Assembly (NCBI RefSeq): GCF_041346945.1
Contig: NZ_CP166850.1
Coordinates: forward strand, 3,038,001 to 3,102,000
From: Amycolatopsis sp. cg9
GTDB taxonomy: Bacteria > Actinomycetota > Actinomycetes > Mycobacteriales > Pseudonocardiaceae
DNA: 64,000 nt
Direction: 5' to 3'
A program made the translations under genes and the position numbers. The notes beneath the pieces were generated by a model, which searched no databases, had not been told where the DNA came from, and worked only from the letters and a program-made list of their open reading frames with translations. Shown in pieces: positions 15,028-23,269 of this stretch; within the stretch, counting starts at the first letter, position 1; each line of letters opens with the position of its first letter.

Positions 15028-15797
15028 GCGGTCCCGCGCACGACCCAGGCGCTCGCCCAGAGGGGGAGCGAGCCGTCCGGGTTCGTGGGCAGGCGGCTGC
15101 GCAGGAGTTCGCGGATCTGGTCCCGGCGGGCCTCGGGGAGCGTCGCGAGGTACGCCGGGGCCGGGCCCTGTGCGCCGAGGAACGGCTGCCAGTAGTCGTC
15201 GAAGTCGCGGAACACCGTCGGGATCTTGATCTCGCCGACGGACACCCCGGTGAAGCCCGCTTCGAGCCACAGCCTGCCGAGGGGTTCCGGGCGGCACAGC
15301 GGGAAGCGGCGACCTTCGTCCAGGTCGGCGACCGGGTCGAGCTCGGCGGCCGCCTCCCAGAAGCGGCGGATCAGCTCCATGCCCTCCGCGAGGTCCCACA
15401 GGTACGCCGCGGCCAGCCCGCCCGGCGCGGTCACCCGGGCGATCTCGGCCGCCGCGCGGGCCGGGTCCGGGACGAAGTTCAGGACCAGCCCCGAAACCAC
15501 CACGTCGAAGCGGGCGTCCGGGAACGGGAGCGACTGCGCGTCGGCGACCGAGAACGACGCCCGCGGGTCGGTCACGCTCGCGCGGGCCGTCTTCAAGAAG
15601 CCTTCGGACGGGTCGGCCCCGACGACCTCCGCCGGATCGGCCGCCGTCAGCACCGCCGACGTCAGCGCGCCGGTGCCGCAGCCGACGTCGAGCCAGCGGC
15701 GGCTCGCCGGGACGTCGAGCTGCCGGACGAACGTCTCCGCGATCCGGCGGCTCCAGCGTCCGATGTAGGCCTCGTAAGCGTCGCCTGACTGCCACAT
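15024..15797 (-). CDS. Class I SAM-dependent methyltransferase
   Basis: 257 residues. SAM motif I is WLDVGCGTGALTSAVL (about residues 30-45), the acidic post-I residue is in VVGADPSEGF, and motif IV/V are VADAQSLPFPDARFD and RVTAPGGLAAAYLWD. It belongs to the UbiE/Methyltransf_11 group; the substrate (small molecule or lipid) is unknown. The C-terminal GSLPLWASAWVVRGTA is family-typical. The ATG at 15797 (MWQSGDAY) is preferred over one six codons upstream. It lies beside a MarR regulator on the same strand. Confidence 0.75.
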   Translation of the reverse strand: MWQSGDAYEAYIGRWSRRIAETFVRQLDVPASRRWLDVGCGTGALTSAVLTAADPAEVVGADPSEGFLKTARASVTDPRASFSVADAQSLPFPDARFDVVVSGLVLNFVPDPARAAAEIARVTAPGGLAAAYLWDLAEGMELIRRFWEAAAELDPVADLDEGRRFPLCRPEPLGRLWLEAGFTGVSVGEIKIPTVFRDFDDYWQPFLGAQGPAPAYLATLPEARRDQIRELLRSRLPTNPDGSLPLWASAWVVRGTA

Positions 15798-15825
15798 GCC
15801 CCGAGTACAGCACAAAAGGTGCTGG

Positions 15826-16296
15826 TCAGCCCTTCGCGAGGTCGCCCGTCGCGGCGTGGCCCGCCGACGTCGCGCGCTGCAGGAAGCCGGCGATCAGCGC
15901 CAGTTCCGCTTCGCTGTAGCCGGCGCAGAGCTCGTCCATCGCCGTGTTCATCCCCGCGTACAGCCGGAACAGCTCCGCGTTGCGGCCGCGCACCGCGCGC
16001 ACCGCCACCGAGCGGCGGTCGGCCGCCTCCGGGTCGCGTTCGCGGACGATCCAGCCGCCCTTCTGCAGCCGGTCGAGGATGCCGGTCACGGTCGCCGGGT
16101 GCAGGCCGGCCCGCCGGGCCACGGCACTCGGGCTCAGCGGACCGTGCCGGGCGATCAGCTCCAGGCAGTCCAGGTCGACGTCCTTGAGCGCGAGGTGGGC
16201 GCTGACCTGGTGGTTCAGCAGCGAAAGCTGGTTGCGCAGCTCCCGCAGCGACTCCTTCACCGCCACGGTCGACCGGCGGTGCGCTCCCGAACTCAT
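15826..16296 (-). CDS. MarR-family transcriptional regulator
   Basis: 156 residues. Winged helix with recognition region LSPSAVARRAGLHPATVTGI, then LDRLQKGGWIVRERDPEAAD and RRSVAVRAVRG forming the wing; dimerisation helices at both ends. The ATG has an upstream GAGGATC. It may control the adjacent methyltransferase (same strand, 28 bp) or the divergent SRPBCC gene; ligand unknown. Confidence 0.85.
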   Translation of the reverse strand: MSSGAHRRSTVAVKESLRELRNQLSLLNHQVSAHLALKDVDLDCLELIARHGPLSPSAVARRAGLHPATVTGILDRLQKGGWIVRERDPEAADRRSVAVRAVRGRNAELFRLYAGMNTAMDELCAGYSEAELALIAGFLQRATSAGHAATGDLAKG

Positions 16297-16444
16297 ATGA
16301 TCCTCGTATCAGTTGGCTCACCGCAGCCTAACCGGAGCGCGGACTTCGCCGCTCACTCCCTGAGACGTCCCGGGCCGCGCGCAGGAGGTGCGCGTCACGG
16401 TGGAATCGTGGAGCCTGTTCGCGAAGCTCGCCAGAAGGAGTGAG

Positions 16445-16879
16445 ATGGGAAAGGTCACGGCCACCGCGGAGCGCACGATCGACGCTCCGGCCGACAAGGT
16501 GCGCGCCCTCGTCGCCGACTACGCCGAAACGCGCCCGAAGCTGCTCACCGAGCACTACCGCGACTACGAGGTCACCGAAGGCGGTGTCGGCGCCGGGACC
16601 AAGGCGGGCTGGAAGCTGCAGGCGACGTCCAAGCGCGTGCGCGACGTCGAGGCCACGGTCAGCGAGCCGAAGCCCGGCACCCTGGTCGAGACCGACGCGA
16701 ACTCCAGCATGGTCACCACCTGGACGGTTTCCGAGGCCGGGGAAAAGAGCCTGGTTCGGATCGAGACCTCCTGGGACGGCGCCGGCGGCATCGGCGGCTT
16801 CTTCGAGAAGACCTTCGCGCCCGGTGGGCTCAAGAAGATCTACGACGGCGTGCTGGGCAAGCTCGCCGAGATCGTGTAG
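16445..16879 (+). CDS. SRPBCC (START-like) family protein
   Basis: 144 residues forming one polyketide-cyclase/START-like helix-grip domain: TATAERTIDAPADKVRALVA at the N-terminus, DYEVTEGGVGAGT in the centre, VRIETSWDG near the end, and a C-terminal helix GGLKKIYDGVLGKLAEIV. Such domains bind hydrophobic ligands; no function is assignable. The ATG at 16445 follows AGAAGGAG. A hairpin with a T-run follows at 16933. Confidence 0.8.
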   Translation: MGKVTATAERTIDAPADKVRALVADYAETRPKLLTEHYRDYEVTEGGVGAGTKAGWKLQATSKRVRDVEATVSEPKPGTLVETDANSSMVTTWTVSEAGEKSLVRIETSWDGAGGIGGFFEKTFAPGGLKKIYDGVLGKLAEIV

Positions 16880-16932
16880 CGCGTCACAATCGGAATGTGC
16901 GCCCCGGTTAGCTCGTTGACCCGGGTGGAATG

Positions 16933-16951
16933 CGGGGCGTCGGCCCCGTTT
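16933..16951 (+). terminator. Hairpin with short T tract after SRPBCC gene
   Basis: CGGGGC (16933-16938) pairs with GCCCCG (16943-16948) over a 4-nt loop and is followed by TTT. It lies 54 bp after the SRPBCC stop and just before the ribosome site of the next gene. Confidence 0.5.
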
Positions 16952-16974
16952 CAACGACTTCGAGGAGTTCGACG

Positions 16975-17991
16975 GTGAACGCACCCACCCAGGCGACCGA
17001 GATCCGGCTCGCTTCCCGCCCGCACGGCGTCCCCACGCACGACAACTTCGACATCGTGGACACCGGGATCCCCGCCGCGGGCGAGGGCCAGATCCTGGTG
17101 CGCAACCTGATCATGAGCGTCGACCCGGCCATGCGCGGCCGCATGCGGGACGTGAAGTCCTACGCGCCGCCGTTCGAGGTCGGCGAGGTCATGTACGGCG
17201 GGGCGGTCGGCGAGGTCGTCGAGTCGAACGTCGACGACGTGAAGCCGGGTGACCACGTGCTCCACCAGTCCGGCTGGCGCACGCACGCCGTGCTCGACGC
17301 CAAGCGCTTCGTCAAGGTGGACGGCGACGCCGCGCCGCTGTCGACCTACCTCGGCGTGCTCGGCATGCCGGGTCTCACCGCGTACGCGGGCCTGCTGGAG
17401 TCGGCCGAGTTCAAGCCGGGCGACACGGTGTTCGTCTCCGGCGCGGCCGGCGCGGTCGGCTCGCTCGTCGGGCAGCTCGCGAAGCTCAAGGGCGCCAAGC
17501 GTGTCATCGGCTCGGCGGGTTCGGCCGAGAAGGTCCGCCACCTGATCGACGACCTCGGCTTCGACGCGGCCTTCAACTACAAGGACGGCCCGGTCGCCGA
17601 GCAGCTGCACGCCGCCGCGCCCGAGGGCATCGACGTCTACTTCGACAACGTCGGCGGCGAGCACCTCGAAGCCGCGATCGACGCGATCACCCTGCACGGC
17701 CGGATCGCCGTCTGCGGGATGATCTCCCAGTACAACGCCACCGAGGCGACCCCCGCGCCGCGCAACCTCGCGCAGATCATCGCCAAGCGGATCACCATCC
17801 GCGGCCTGCTGGTGCTGGACCACTGGGGCCTGCAGCAGCAGTTCGTCTCCGAGATCGCGCCGCTGGTCCAGTCCGGCCAGATCAAGTACTCCGAGACCTT
17901 CGTGGACGGCATCCGCAACGCGCCGGACGCGTTCCTCGGCCTGCTGTCCGGGGCCAACACCGGCAAGATGCTGGTCCGCATCGCCGACTAG
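16975..17991 (+). CDS. NADP-dependent medium-chain oxidoreductase (CurA/leukotriene B4 dehydrogenase-like)
   Basis: 338 residues, zinc-independent MDR fold. MSVDPAMRGRM near residue 40 is the hallmark of the CurA/PTGR group; the nucleotide site is VFVSGAAGAVGSLVGQLAKL, and YFDNVGGEHLEAAI and GRIAVCGMISQYN are also conserved. These enzymes reduce alpha,beta-unsaturated carbonyls with NADPH. The GTG at 16975 follows GAGGAG. The stop overlaps the stop of the convergent HAD gene. Confidence 0.88.
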   Translation: MNAPTQATEIRLASRPHGVPTHDNFDIVDTGIPAAGEGQILVRNLIMSVDPAMRGRMRDVKSYAPPFEVGEVMYGGAVGEVVESNVDDVKPGDHVLHQSGWRTHAVLDAKRFVKVDGDAAPLSTYLGVLGMPGLTAYAGLLESAEFKPGDTVFVSGAAGAVGSLVGQLAKLKGAKRVIGSAGSAEKVRHLIDDLGFDAAFNYKDGPVAEQLHAAAPEGIDVYFDNVGGEHLEAAIDAITLHGRIAVCGMISQYNATEATPAPRNLAQIIAKRITIRGLLVLDHWGLQQQFVSEIAPLVQSGQIKYSETFVDGIRNAPDAFLGLLSGANTGKMLVRIAD

Positions 17992-18611
17992 AGCAGTTCG
18001 GCCAGCTCCGGGAGGGTCGGCGCGGTGTAGGTGGGCGCGGGCGAGCCGGGCAGCGGGTGGACGCCGGGACGGGTGAGCAACGCCGTCTCGAGACCCGCCG
18101 CCTGGGCGCCCGCGATGTCCCAGTCGTGCGCCGCGATCAGCACCGCCCGTTCCCCGGGGTAGGCGGCCACGACCTGGCGGTACGGCTCGGGCGCGGGCTT
18201 GAGCCTGCCGACCTGCTCGGCCGAGAAGATCCGGTCGAGCAGCGGGGCCAGCCCGGCGTTCTGCAGCTGCGCCTCGGCCGTCGCGAGCGGTGAGTTCGTC
18301 AGCGCGACGACGGTGTGGCCCTTTTCCCGCAGCTTCGCCAGGCCCGGTTCGACGTCCGGGTGGGCGGGCAGCGCGCGGATGCCCGCGGCGACCTCGGCGA
18401 GGTCCACCTCCCGCCCGTGCCGGGCGGCGACCTCGATCGCGGCGTCGCCGGCGATGCCCGCGAAGTCGCGGTAGCCGCCGGTCGCCGTCACGGTCAGGAC
18501 GGTGTGGATGGCCAGCCCGAACCACTCGCGCCGCAGCTCGGGGCCGCCGATGGTGGCGTCCATCGCCGCCAGGTCGAGCAGGGTCTCGTTGACGTCGAAG
18601 ACGCACAGCAT
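17988..18611 (-). CDS. HAD-superfamily hydrolase (haloacid dehalogenase type II-like)
   Basis: 207 residues. Motif I is VFDVNETLLDL (nucleophile Asp6; the second Asp of DxD is Asn, as in 2-haloacid dehalogenases), motif II is ALTNSP, motif III Lys in RLKPAPEPY, and motif IV is AAHDWDIAGAQAAG. The D-x-N form and the cap domain fit type II L-2-haloacid dehalogenases, although substrate is unproven. AATACT lies six bases upstream of the ATG, consistent with a leaderless mRNA. Confidence 0.8.
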   Translation of the reverse strand: MLCVFDVNETLLDLAAMDATIGGPELRREWFGLAIHTVLTVTATGGYRDFAGIAGDAAIEVAARHGREVDLAEVAAGIRALPAHPDVEPGLAKLREKGHTVVALTNSPLATAEAQLQNAGLAPLLDRIFSAEQVGRLKPAPEPYRQVVAAYPGERAVLIAAHDWDIAGAQAAGLETALLTRPGVHPLPGSPAPTYTAPTLPELAELL

Positions 18612-18615
18612 GGGT

Positions 18616-19230
18616 TCAGTATTGCTGGTTGAGCGCCCGTTCGTTGAGGTCCGCGTCCAGCTCTTCCGCCGAGATCGGGAGCGCCATCTGGTCGCGCAGG
18701 ATCGTGCCGAGCGAAGGCAGCGCCGAACGGTCCGGCCAGGTCGCCGGATCCCACAGCGACGACCGCAGGAACGCCTTCGCGCAGTGCATGTACAGCTGCT
18801 CGACCTCGACGACCACCGCGAGCTTCGGCCGCTTGCCCTGCACCACCAGGTCGTCGAAGAACGGCGCGTCCGACACCAGCTTCGCGCGGCCGTTGACCCG
18901 GAGCGTCTCGTTCATCCCCGGCACCAGGAACAGCAGGCCGGCGTGCGGGTTGTCGACGATGTTCCGGAAGCTGTCGATCAGCTTGTTGCCCGGGCGGTCG
19001 GCGAGCACGAGCGTCCGCTCGTCGAGCACCAGGACCGAGCCCGCCGGGTCACCTCGCGGCGAGACGTCGCAGCTGCCGTCCGGCGCCGACGTCGCCAGCA
19101 GCACGAACGGCGAGTGCTCGATCAGCGTGCGCGCGTGCTCGTCGATCCGGTCGATGATCTTCTTCTGCGTCCGCTCGGCGACCTCGCCGACGACTTCCCG
19201 CAAGGCCTCGTGTGAGTCGATGATCCCCAT
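18616..19230 (-). CDS. Pyridoxamine 5'-phosphate oxidase-like FMN-binding protein
   Basis: 204 residues. Split-barrel flavin fold with FVLLATSAPDGSCDVSPRGD, a beta strand VLDERTLVLADRPGNKLID and NPHAGLLFLVPG. This is the MSMEG_1061-type group, thought to bind FMN or F420; no substrate is known. TAGCTT lies six bases upstream of the ATG on this strand (19237-19242) and overlaps the stop codon of the TetR gene, so it has its own leaderless promoter. The stop lies 5 bp before the HAD start. Confidence 0.8.
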   Translation of the reverse strand: MGIIDSHEALREVVGEVAERTQKKIIDRIDEHARTLIEHSPFVLLATSAPDGSCDVSPRGDPAGSVLVLDERTLVLADRPGNKLIDSFRNIVDNPHAGLLFLVPGMNETLRVNGRAKLVSDAPFFDDLVVQGKRPKLAVVVEVEQLYMHCAKAFLRSSLWDPATWPDRSALPSLGTILRDQMALPISAEELDADLNERALNQQY

Positions 19231-19239
19231 GCGCCCAAG

Positions 19240-19851
19240 CTAGCGCCTACCACCGACAGTCCGGCCCGCGATCGCGATCCGTGCGGCCTCCGTGGACTTC
19301 TTCACGACCAGGTCCACCGAATACCCGTGCTTCACGAAGACGCCGTCGAGCTGGAACGTGCCGTAGCCGTGTGCCTGGGTGAACAGCTGCTCCATCAGCT
19401 CGAGCGCCGTCGCCGGGTCCGGCGCGACGGTCAGGCAGCGCATCAGGAACTCGTCGGTCAGGCGCCGGGTCTGCTCGTGCAGCTCGAGGTGCTCCGGACC
19501 GTGCAGGCCGTCGGCGTAGATGACGTTCATGCCGGCCCGGCGCTCGATCAGGTAGCGCGTGTACGCGCCCGCCGCCGCGGCCAGGGCGTCGACCGGATCC
19601 GAGTGCTCCGCGGCCGCCGAAGCGACGCGTTCGGCGAGCTGGCACGCGATGTTCGCCGCGACCTCGGCGAGCAGGCTCTCCCGGGTGGGGAAGTGGCGGT
19701 AGGGCGCGCCGGGGCTGACCTTCGCCCGCCGTGCGACCTCCGCGACGGAGAAGCCGGCGAGGCCCTGCTCCGCGATGAGGTCCAGTGACACGCGCACGAG
19801 CTCGCCGCGGAGGTCGCCGTGGTGGTACTTGCCGCCCATGACCTGGATCAC
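19240..19851 (-). CDS. TetR/AcrR-family repressor
   Basis: 203 residues. The N-terminal HTH is GFSVAEVARRAKVSPGAPYR, then HFPTRESLLAEVAANIA; the C-terminal ligand domain is the TetR_C_33-like type. It is divergent from a zinc alcohol dehydrogenase, with two identical-type operators in the 92-bp gap. It very likely represses itself and the dehydrogenase. The GTG at 19851 has GAGAG upstream; an ATG four codons in (19839) is possible. Confidence 0.87.
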   Translation of the reverse strand: MIQVMGGKYHHGDLRGELVRVSLDLIAEQGLAGFSVAEVARRAKVSPGAPYRHFPTRESLLAEVAANIACQLAERVASAAAEHSDPVDALAAAAGAYTRYLIERRAGMNVIYADGLHGPEHLELHEQTRRLTDEFLMRCLTVAPDPATALELMEQLFTQAHGYGTFQLDGVFVKHGYSVDLVVKKSTEAARIAIAGRTVGGRR

Positions 19852-19869
19852 ATCTCTCGTCCGAAATAT

Positions 19870-19910
19870 GTAAGACCCCTCTTACGTAGAACATGTAAGA
19901 GACCTCTTAC
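19870..19910. promoter_or_regulatory. Twin TetR operators
   Basis: Two 16-bp inverted repeats of the form GTAAGANNNNTCTTAC: 19870-19885 and 19895-19910, centres 25 bp apart. They occupy the gap between the divergent TetR and alcohol dehydrogenase genes. Symmetry, duplication and position support binding by the adjacent TetR protein. Confidence 0.8.
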
Positions 19911-19943
19911 AGGGTCCAACGGTACTTGAACACGGAGGGTTCC

Positions 19944-20993
19944 ATGAGCACGACCACGAACGCCATCGCCGCTCCGGCGCCCGGCGCGCCGCTGGCGCCG
20001 ACCACGATCGAGCGCCGTGACCTGCGTCCCGACGACGTCCTGATCGACATCGCCTACGCCGGTATCTGCCACAGCGACATCCACCAGGCCAAGGAGGACT
20101 GGGGCCAGGCGATCTTCCCGATGGTCCCGGGCCACGAGATCGCCGGCGTGGTCGCCGCGGTCGGCTCGGCCGTCACGAAGTACCAGGTCGGCGACCGGGT
20201 GGGCGTCGGCTGCATGGTCGACTCCTGCGGTGAGTGCGAATACTGCCGGGCCGGCACCGAGCAGTTCTGCGTCAAGGGCAACGTCCAGACCTACAACGGC
20301 GTCGGCTTCGACGGCGAGAACACCTACGGCGGCTACAGCAACCAGATCGTCGTGAAGGACGCCTTCGTCTGCCGCATCCCGGAGGGCATCGACCTCGACG
20401 TCGCCGCGCCGCTGCTGTGCGCGGGCATCACCACCTACTCGCCGCTGCACCACTGGGGCGCCGGCCCCGGCAAGAAGGTCGCCGTGATCGGCCTCGGCGG
20501 GCTCGGCCACATGGCCGTCAAGATCGCCGCCGCCATGGGCGCCGAGGTGACCGTGCTGAGCCAGAGCCTGAAGAAGCAGGAAGACGGCCTGAAGCTCGGT
20601 GCGACCGACTACTACGCGACCAGCGACGAAGCGACGTTCGACGTCCTCAGGGGCAAGTTCGACGTCATCCTCAACACCGTGTCGGCCAAGCTGCCGGTCG
20701 ACGCCTACCTCGGCCTGCTGCGGGTCGGCGGGGCGATGGTGAACGTCGGCGCGCCCGGCGAGCCGCTGAACTACAACGCGTTCTCGCTGCTGGGCGGCAA
20801 CAAGGTGCTGGCCGGCTCGATGATCGGCGGCATCGCCGAGACCCAGGAGATGCTGGACTTCTGCGCGAAGCACGGCATCGGCGCGGAGATCGAGACGATC
20901 TCGGCCGACCGGGTCAACGAGGCCTACGAGCGCGTCGAGAACTCCGACGTGCGCTACCGGTTCGTCATCGACGCCAAGACGATCGGCGCCTGA
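19944..20993 (+). CDS. Zinc-dependent NAD(P) alcohol dehydrogenase (cinnamyl-alcohol/YahK type)
   Basis: 349 residues. Catalytic zinc ligands are in [15 protein letters not shown] and PGHEIAGVV; the structural-zinc lobe is [20 protein letters not shown]; the cofactor motif is [15 protein letters not shown]. This matches the YahK/CAD branch of aldehyde reductases, which act on a broad range of aldehydes. The ATG at 19944 is preceded by CGGAGG. The two TetR operators overlap its promoter, so it is presumably induced by an aldehyde or related ligand. Confidence 0.9.
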   Translation: MSTTTNAIAAPAPGAPLAPTTIERRDLRPDDVLIDIAYAGICHSDIHQAKEDWGQAIFPMVPGHEIAGVVAAVGSAVTKYQVGDRVGVGCMVDSCGECEYCRAGTEQFCVKGNVQTYNGVGFDGENTYGGYSNQIVVKDAFVCRIPEGIDLDVAAPLLCAGITTYSPLHHWGAGPGKKVAVIGLGGLGHMAVKIAAAMGAEVTVLSQSLKKQEDGLKLGATDYYATSDEATFDVLRGKFDVILNTVSAKLPVDAYLGLLRVGGAMVNVGAPGEPLNYNAFSLLGGNKVLAGSMIGGIAETQEMLDFCAKHGIGAEIETISADRVNEAYERVENSDVRYRFVIDAKTIGA

Positions 20994-21013
20994 CGCGTCG
21001 CACGGCAACCGCG

Positions 21014-21880
21014 TCAGAACACCACGGTGCGGTTGCCGTGCACCAGCACCCGGTTCTCCAGGTGCCAGCGCAGACCACGGGCCAGCGTCACCTTCTCGAT
21101 GTCCCGGCCCTTGCGGACCATGTCCTCGACCGAGTCGCCGTGGTCGACCCGGATGACGTCCTGGTCGATGATCGGGCCCGCGTCGAGGTCCGCCGTCACG
21201 TAGTGGCAGGTCGCGCCGACCAGCTTCACCCCGCGGGTGTGGGCCTGGTGGTACGGCTTCGCGCCGATGAACGACGGCAGGAAGCTGTGGTGGATGTTGA
21301 TCGCGCGGCCGGCCCAGTCGCGGCAGAGGTCCGCGGGCAGGATCTGCATGAACCGGGCGAGCACCACCGCGTGCGGGTTGTGCTCGTCGACCAGCTTCCG
21401 CACCTGCTCGAACGCGGCTTCCTTGCCACCGGCCGGGAACGGCACGTGGTGGAACGGGATGCCGTGCGCGCGGGTGATGTCCGCGAGCGACTCGTGGTTG
21501 CCGATCACCGCGGCGATGTCGACGTCCAGCTCGCCGGACGCGACCCGGCCGAGCAGGTCGTAGAGGCAGTGCCCGGCCTTCGAGACGAGCACCACCGCGC
21601 GGCGCCGCTCGCCGGTGTCGCTGACCTGCCAGCTCGACTCGGCGGACAGGTCCGCGGCCACCGCGCCGAAGCGGGTGCGCAGCTCGTCGGCGTCGAAGGG
21701 CAGCGAGTCGGCTCGGACGACCTGGCGGGTGAAGAACCAGCCGGTGTCCGGGTCGGTGTGGTAGGCCGCTTCGACGATCCAGCCGCCGTGTTCGGCGAGG
21801 AACCCGGAGATCCGGGCGATGATGCCGGTGCGGTCGGGGCAGCCGAAGGTGATGACGTAGCGGCGTTCGGGAGCGGTCAC
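21014..21880 (-). CDS. purU: Formyltetrahydrofolate deformylase
   Basis: 288 residues. An N-terminal ACT domain (YVITFGCPDRTGIIARISGF) is followed by the formyltransferase-fold domain with VVIGNHE-like AAVIGNHESLADI, HHSFLPSFIGAKPYHQAHTR and the catalytic Asp region VTADLDAGPIIDQDVIRVDH. PurU converts 10-formyl-THF to formate and THF, balancing one-carbon pools and supplying formate for PurT. Length is normal. Confidence 0.92.
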   Translation of the reverse strand: MTAPERRYVITFGCPDRTGIIARISGFLAEHGGWIVEAAYHTDPDTGWFFTRQVVRADSLPFDADELRTRFGAVAADLSAESSWQVSDTGERRRAVVLVSKAGHCLYDLLGRVASGELDVDIAAVIGNHESLADITRAHGIPFHHVPFPAGGKEAAFEQVRKLVDEHNPHAVVLARFMQILPADLCRDWAGRAINIHHSFLPSFIGAKPYHQAHTRGVKLVGATCHYVTADLDAGPIIDQDVIRVDHGDSVEDMVRKGRDIEKVTLARGLRWHLENRVLVHGNRTVVF

Positions 21881-21903
21881 GACGGCATTCTCCCCCGCGC
21901 AGG

Positions 21904-22521
21904 TCAGGGCGCCGCGAGCGGTGCGAGGTCACCCGTGACGGCGGCCCGGTGCGGACGGCCCCACAGGGCGCGGTAGACGTCGTCGGCGGCGCCGTCGACC
22001 TCGGCGACCGGCTCGCCGAGGGTCCACGTGCGCTCCGGCGTCGTGACGCGGACATCGGCTTTCTTGCCGAGGCGCGGGGTCAGGTAGGTGAGGAACTCGT
22101 CGATGCCGTCGTTCGCGAACGCGGGGGAGAAGCGCGTCTCCGGGGCTTCGCCGAGGGCGGATTCGGCGTCGAGGCGGTGGATCGCCGTCTCGTGGGCCAT
22201 CCGGCGCGTCCAGTCGCCGACTGTCACCTCGAAGCCCGGGTACGGCGAGAACGCCGGGGTTTCCGGGGCGCGGCCGAGCGCTTCGCGCAGGGCCAGGCGC
22301 TGGCCGTCCCACCAGCCGAGCACGTCCTCCCAGTCCGCCGGTGGCGCGGGTTTCCGCGGCTGGTTCACGGCCAGGCCGATGGCGAAGCAGTGCACGAACG
22401 CGACGTGCGTCACCAGGTCATGGACAGTCCACTTCGGACAGTTCGGCACCGGCGCCGCCGGACCGGCTTTCAGCGCCGCCCGCTTCAGCGCGTCGGCGTG
22501 GACGTCGATCGCTTCGAGCAT
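21904..22521 (-). CDS. Maleylpyruvate isomerase-family mycothiol-dependent enzyme
   Basis: 205 residues of the MDMPI/DinB-like fold: N-terminal helix LEAIDVHADALKRAALKAGP, the metal-site histidines in WTVHDLVTHVAF and MAHETAIHRLDAE, and a C-terminal barrel-like part (VRVTTPERTWTL). The family uses mycothiol, consistent with mshA in this window; substrate unknown. The start lies 104 bp inside the 3' end of the dedA-type gene on the same strand. TACGGT six bases upstream of the ATG (22528-22533) marks its own leaderless promoter within dedA. Confidence 0.82.
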   Translation of the reverse strand: MLEAIDVHADALKRAALKAGPAAPVPNCPKWTVHDLVTHVAFVHCFAIGLAVNQPRKPAPPADWEDVLGWWDGQRLALREALGRAPETPAFSPYPGFEVTVGDWTRRMAHETAIHRLDAESALGEAPETRFSPAFANDGIDEFLTYLTPRLGKKADVRVTTPERTWTLGEPVAEVDGAADDVYRALWGRPHRAAVTGDLAPLAAP

Positions 22522-23119
22522 GGGCCGACCGTAGCCGTCGCCCGGCCTCGATGGCGAAAACCAGGCCCAGGCCGAGGCTGAACGACAGCAGCAGGCCCTT
22601 GCCCGGCTCGTCGGCGAAGGCGGCGCCGCCGGCGAGGCCGATCAGCACGCTGTACACCGCCCAGATCGCGGCGCCGGCGAAGTCGAGCGCGACGAACCTC
22701 GGCAGCGGGTAGCCGAGGCTGCCGTTCGCGAGCGAGCTGGCCACGCGCCCGCCGGGCAGGTAGCGGGCGGCGATGATGAGCAACCCGCCGTGGCGCCGCA
22801 CCTGGTCGCGCGCCCACGCGTAGCGGCGTTGCCCCTCGGGGCCGCGTTGCAGCCGCGCGATCGCCCGCGGCCCGGCGGACCGCCCGACGGCGTAGCCGAG
22901 GCAGTCACCCGCCCACGCCCCGCCGGCCGCGACGGCGGCGAGCAGGGTCAGCTGCGCGGGATCCGGCCCGAGCAGCACCGCGACCGTGACGACGGTCGTC
23001 TCGCTGGGCATGAACGGCAGCAGCGCGTCCAACCCGGACACGGCGAAGACGACCACCCACAGCCACGGCGAGCCGAGCGCGCCGCGCAGCAGCTCGGTGA
23101 CCTGCCCCAGGAGTTCCAC
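22418..23119 (-). CDS. DedA-family membrane protein
   Basis: 233 residues. The SNARE-associated/DedA core is present: PSETTVVTVAV, GAWAGDCLGYAVGRSAG and the signature RYLPGGRVASSLANGSLGYP. These proteins help move or flip polyprenyl or phospholipids. About five helices are seen, then a long basic, disordered C-terminal tail (from about residue 190) that is read in another frame by the overlapping isomerase-family gene. The true C-terminus may have been extended by frame drift. Confidence 0.82.
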   Translation of the reverse strand: MELLGQVTELLRGALGSPWLWVVVFAVSGLDALLPFMPSETTVVTVAVLLGPDPAQLTLLAAVAAGGAWAGDCLGYAVGRSAGPRAIARLQRGPEGQRRYAWARDQVRRHGGLLIIAARYLPGGRVASSLANGSLGYPLPRFVALDFAGAAIWAVYSVLIGLAGGAAFADEPGKGLLLSFSLGLGLVFAIEAGRRLRSAHARSDRRPRRRAEAGGAESRSGGAGAELSEVDCP

Positions 23120-23180
23120 GGCTCAATGGTGATCACCGCAGGTCACTTCGGGGTGACGCAGCGGGGGTGCCCCGGTGAAC

Positions 23181-23269
23181 AAGCGCCCCAATGTGGCGTT
23201 CGGTGCGTCCAGCGCACCGAACGCCACATTGGGTGCGTCTGACGCAACCAACGCCACATTGGGGCGCTT
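23181..23269. repeat. Palindromic repeat, family B copy 1 (compound)
   Basis: An 89-bp compound palindrome. The outer arms AAGCGCCCC / GGGGCGCTT enclose CCAATGTGGCGTTCGGTGCG and its complement, plus an extra half-unit ending AACGCCACATTGGGG. It begins at the stop codon of the minus-strand methyltransferase and lies upstream of dedA. Other copies are at 45970-46026 and 57939-58023. Confidence 0.75.

Noticed and set aside
16388..16444. Earlier start for the SRPBCC gene
   Set aside because: The AGAAGGAG ribosome site lies inside this extension and directly precedes the ATG at 16445.
23181..23269. CRISPR array or transposon ends in the repeated palindromes
   Set aside because: Units are not regularly spaced, have no unique spacers of fixed length, and no cas or transposase genes are nearby.
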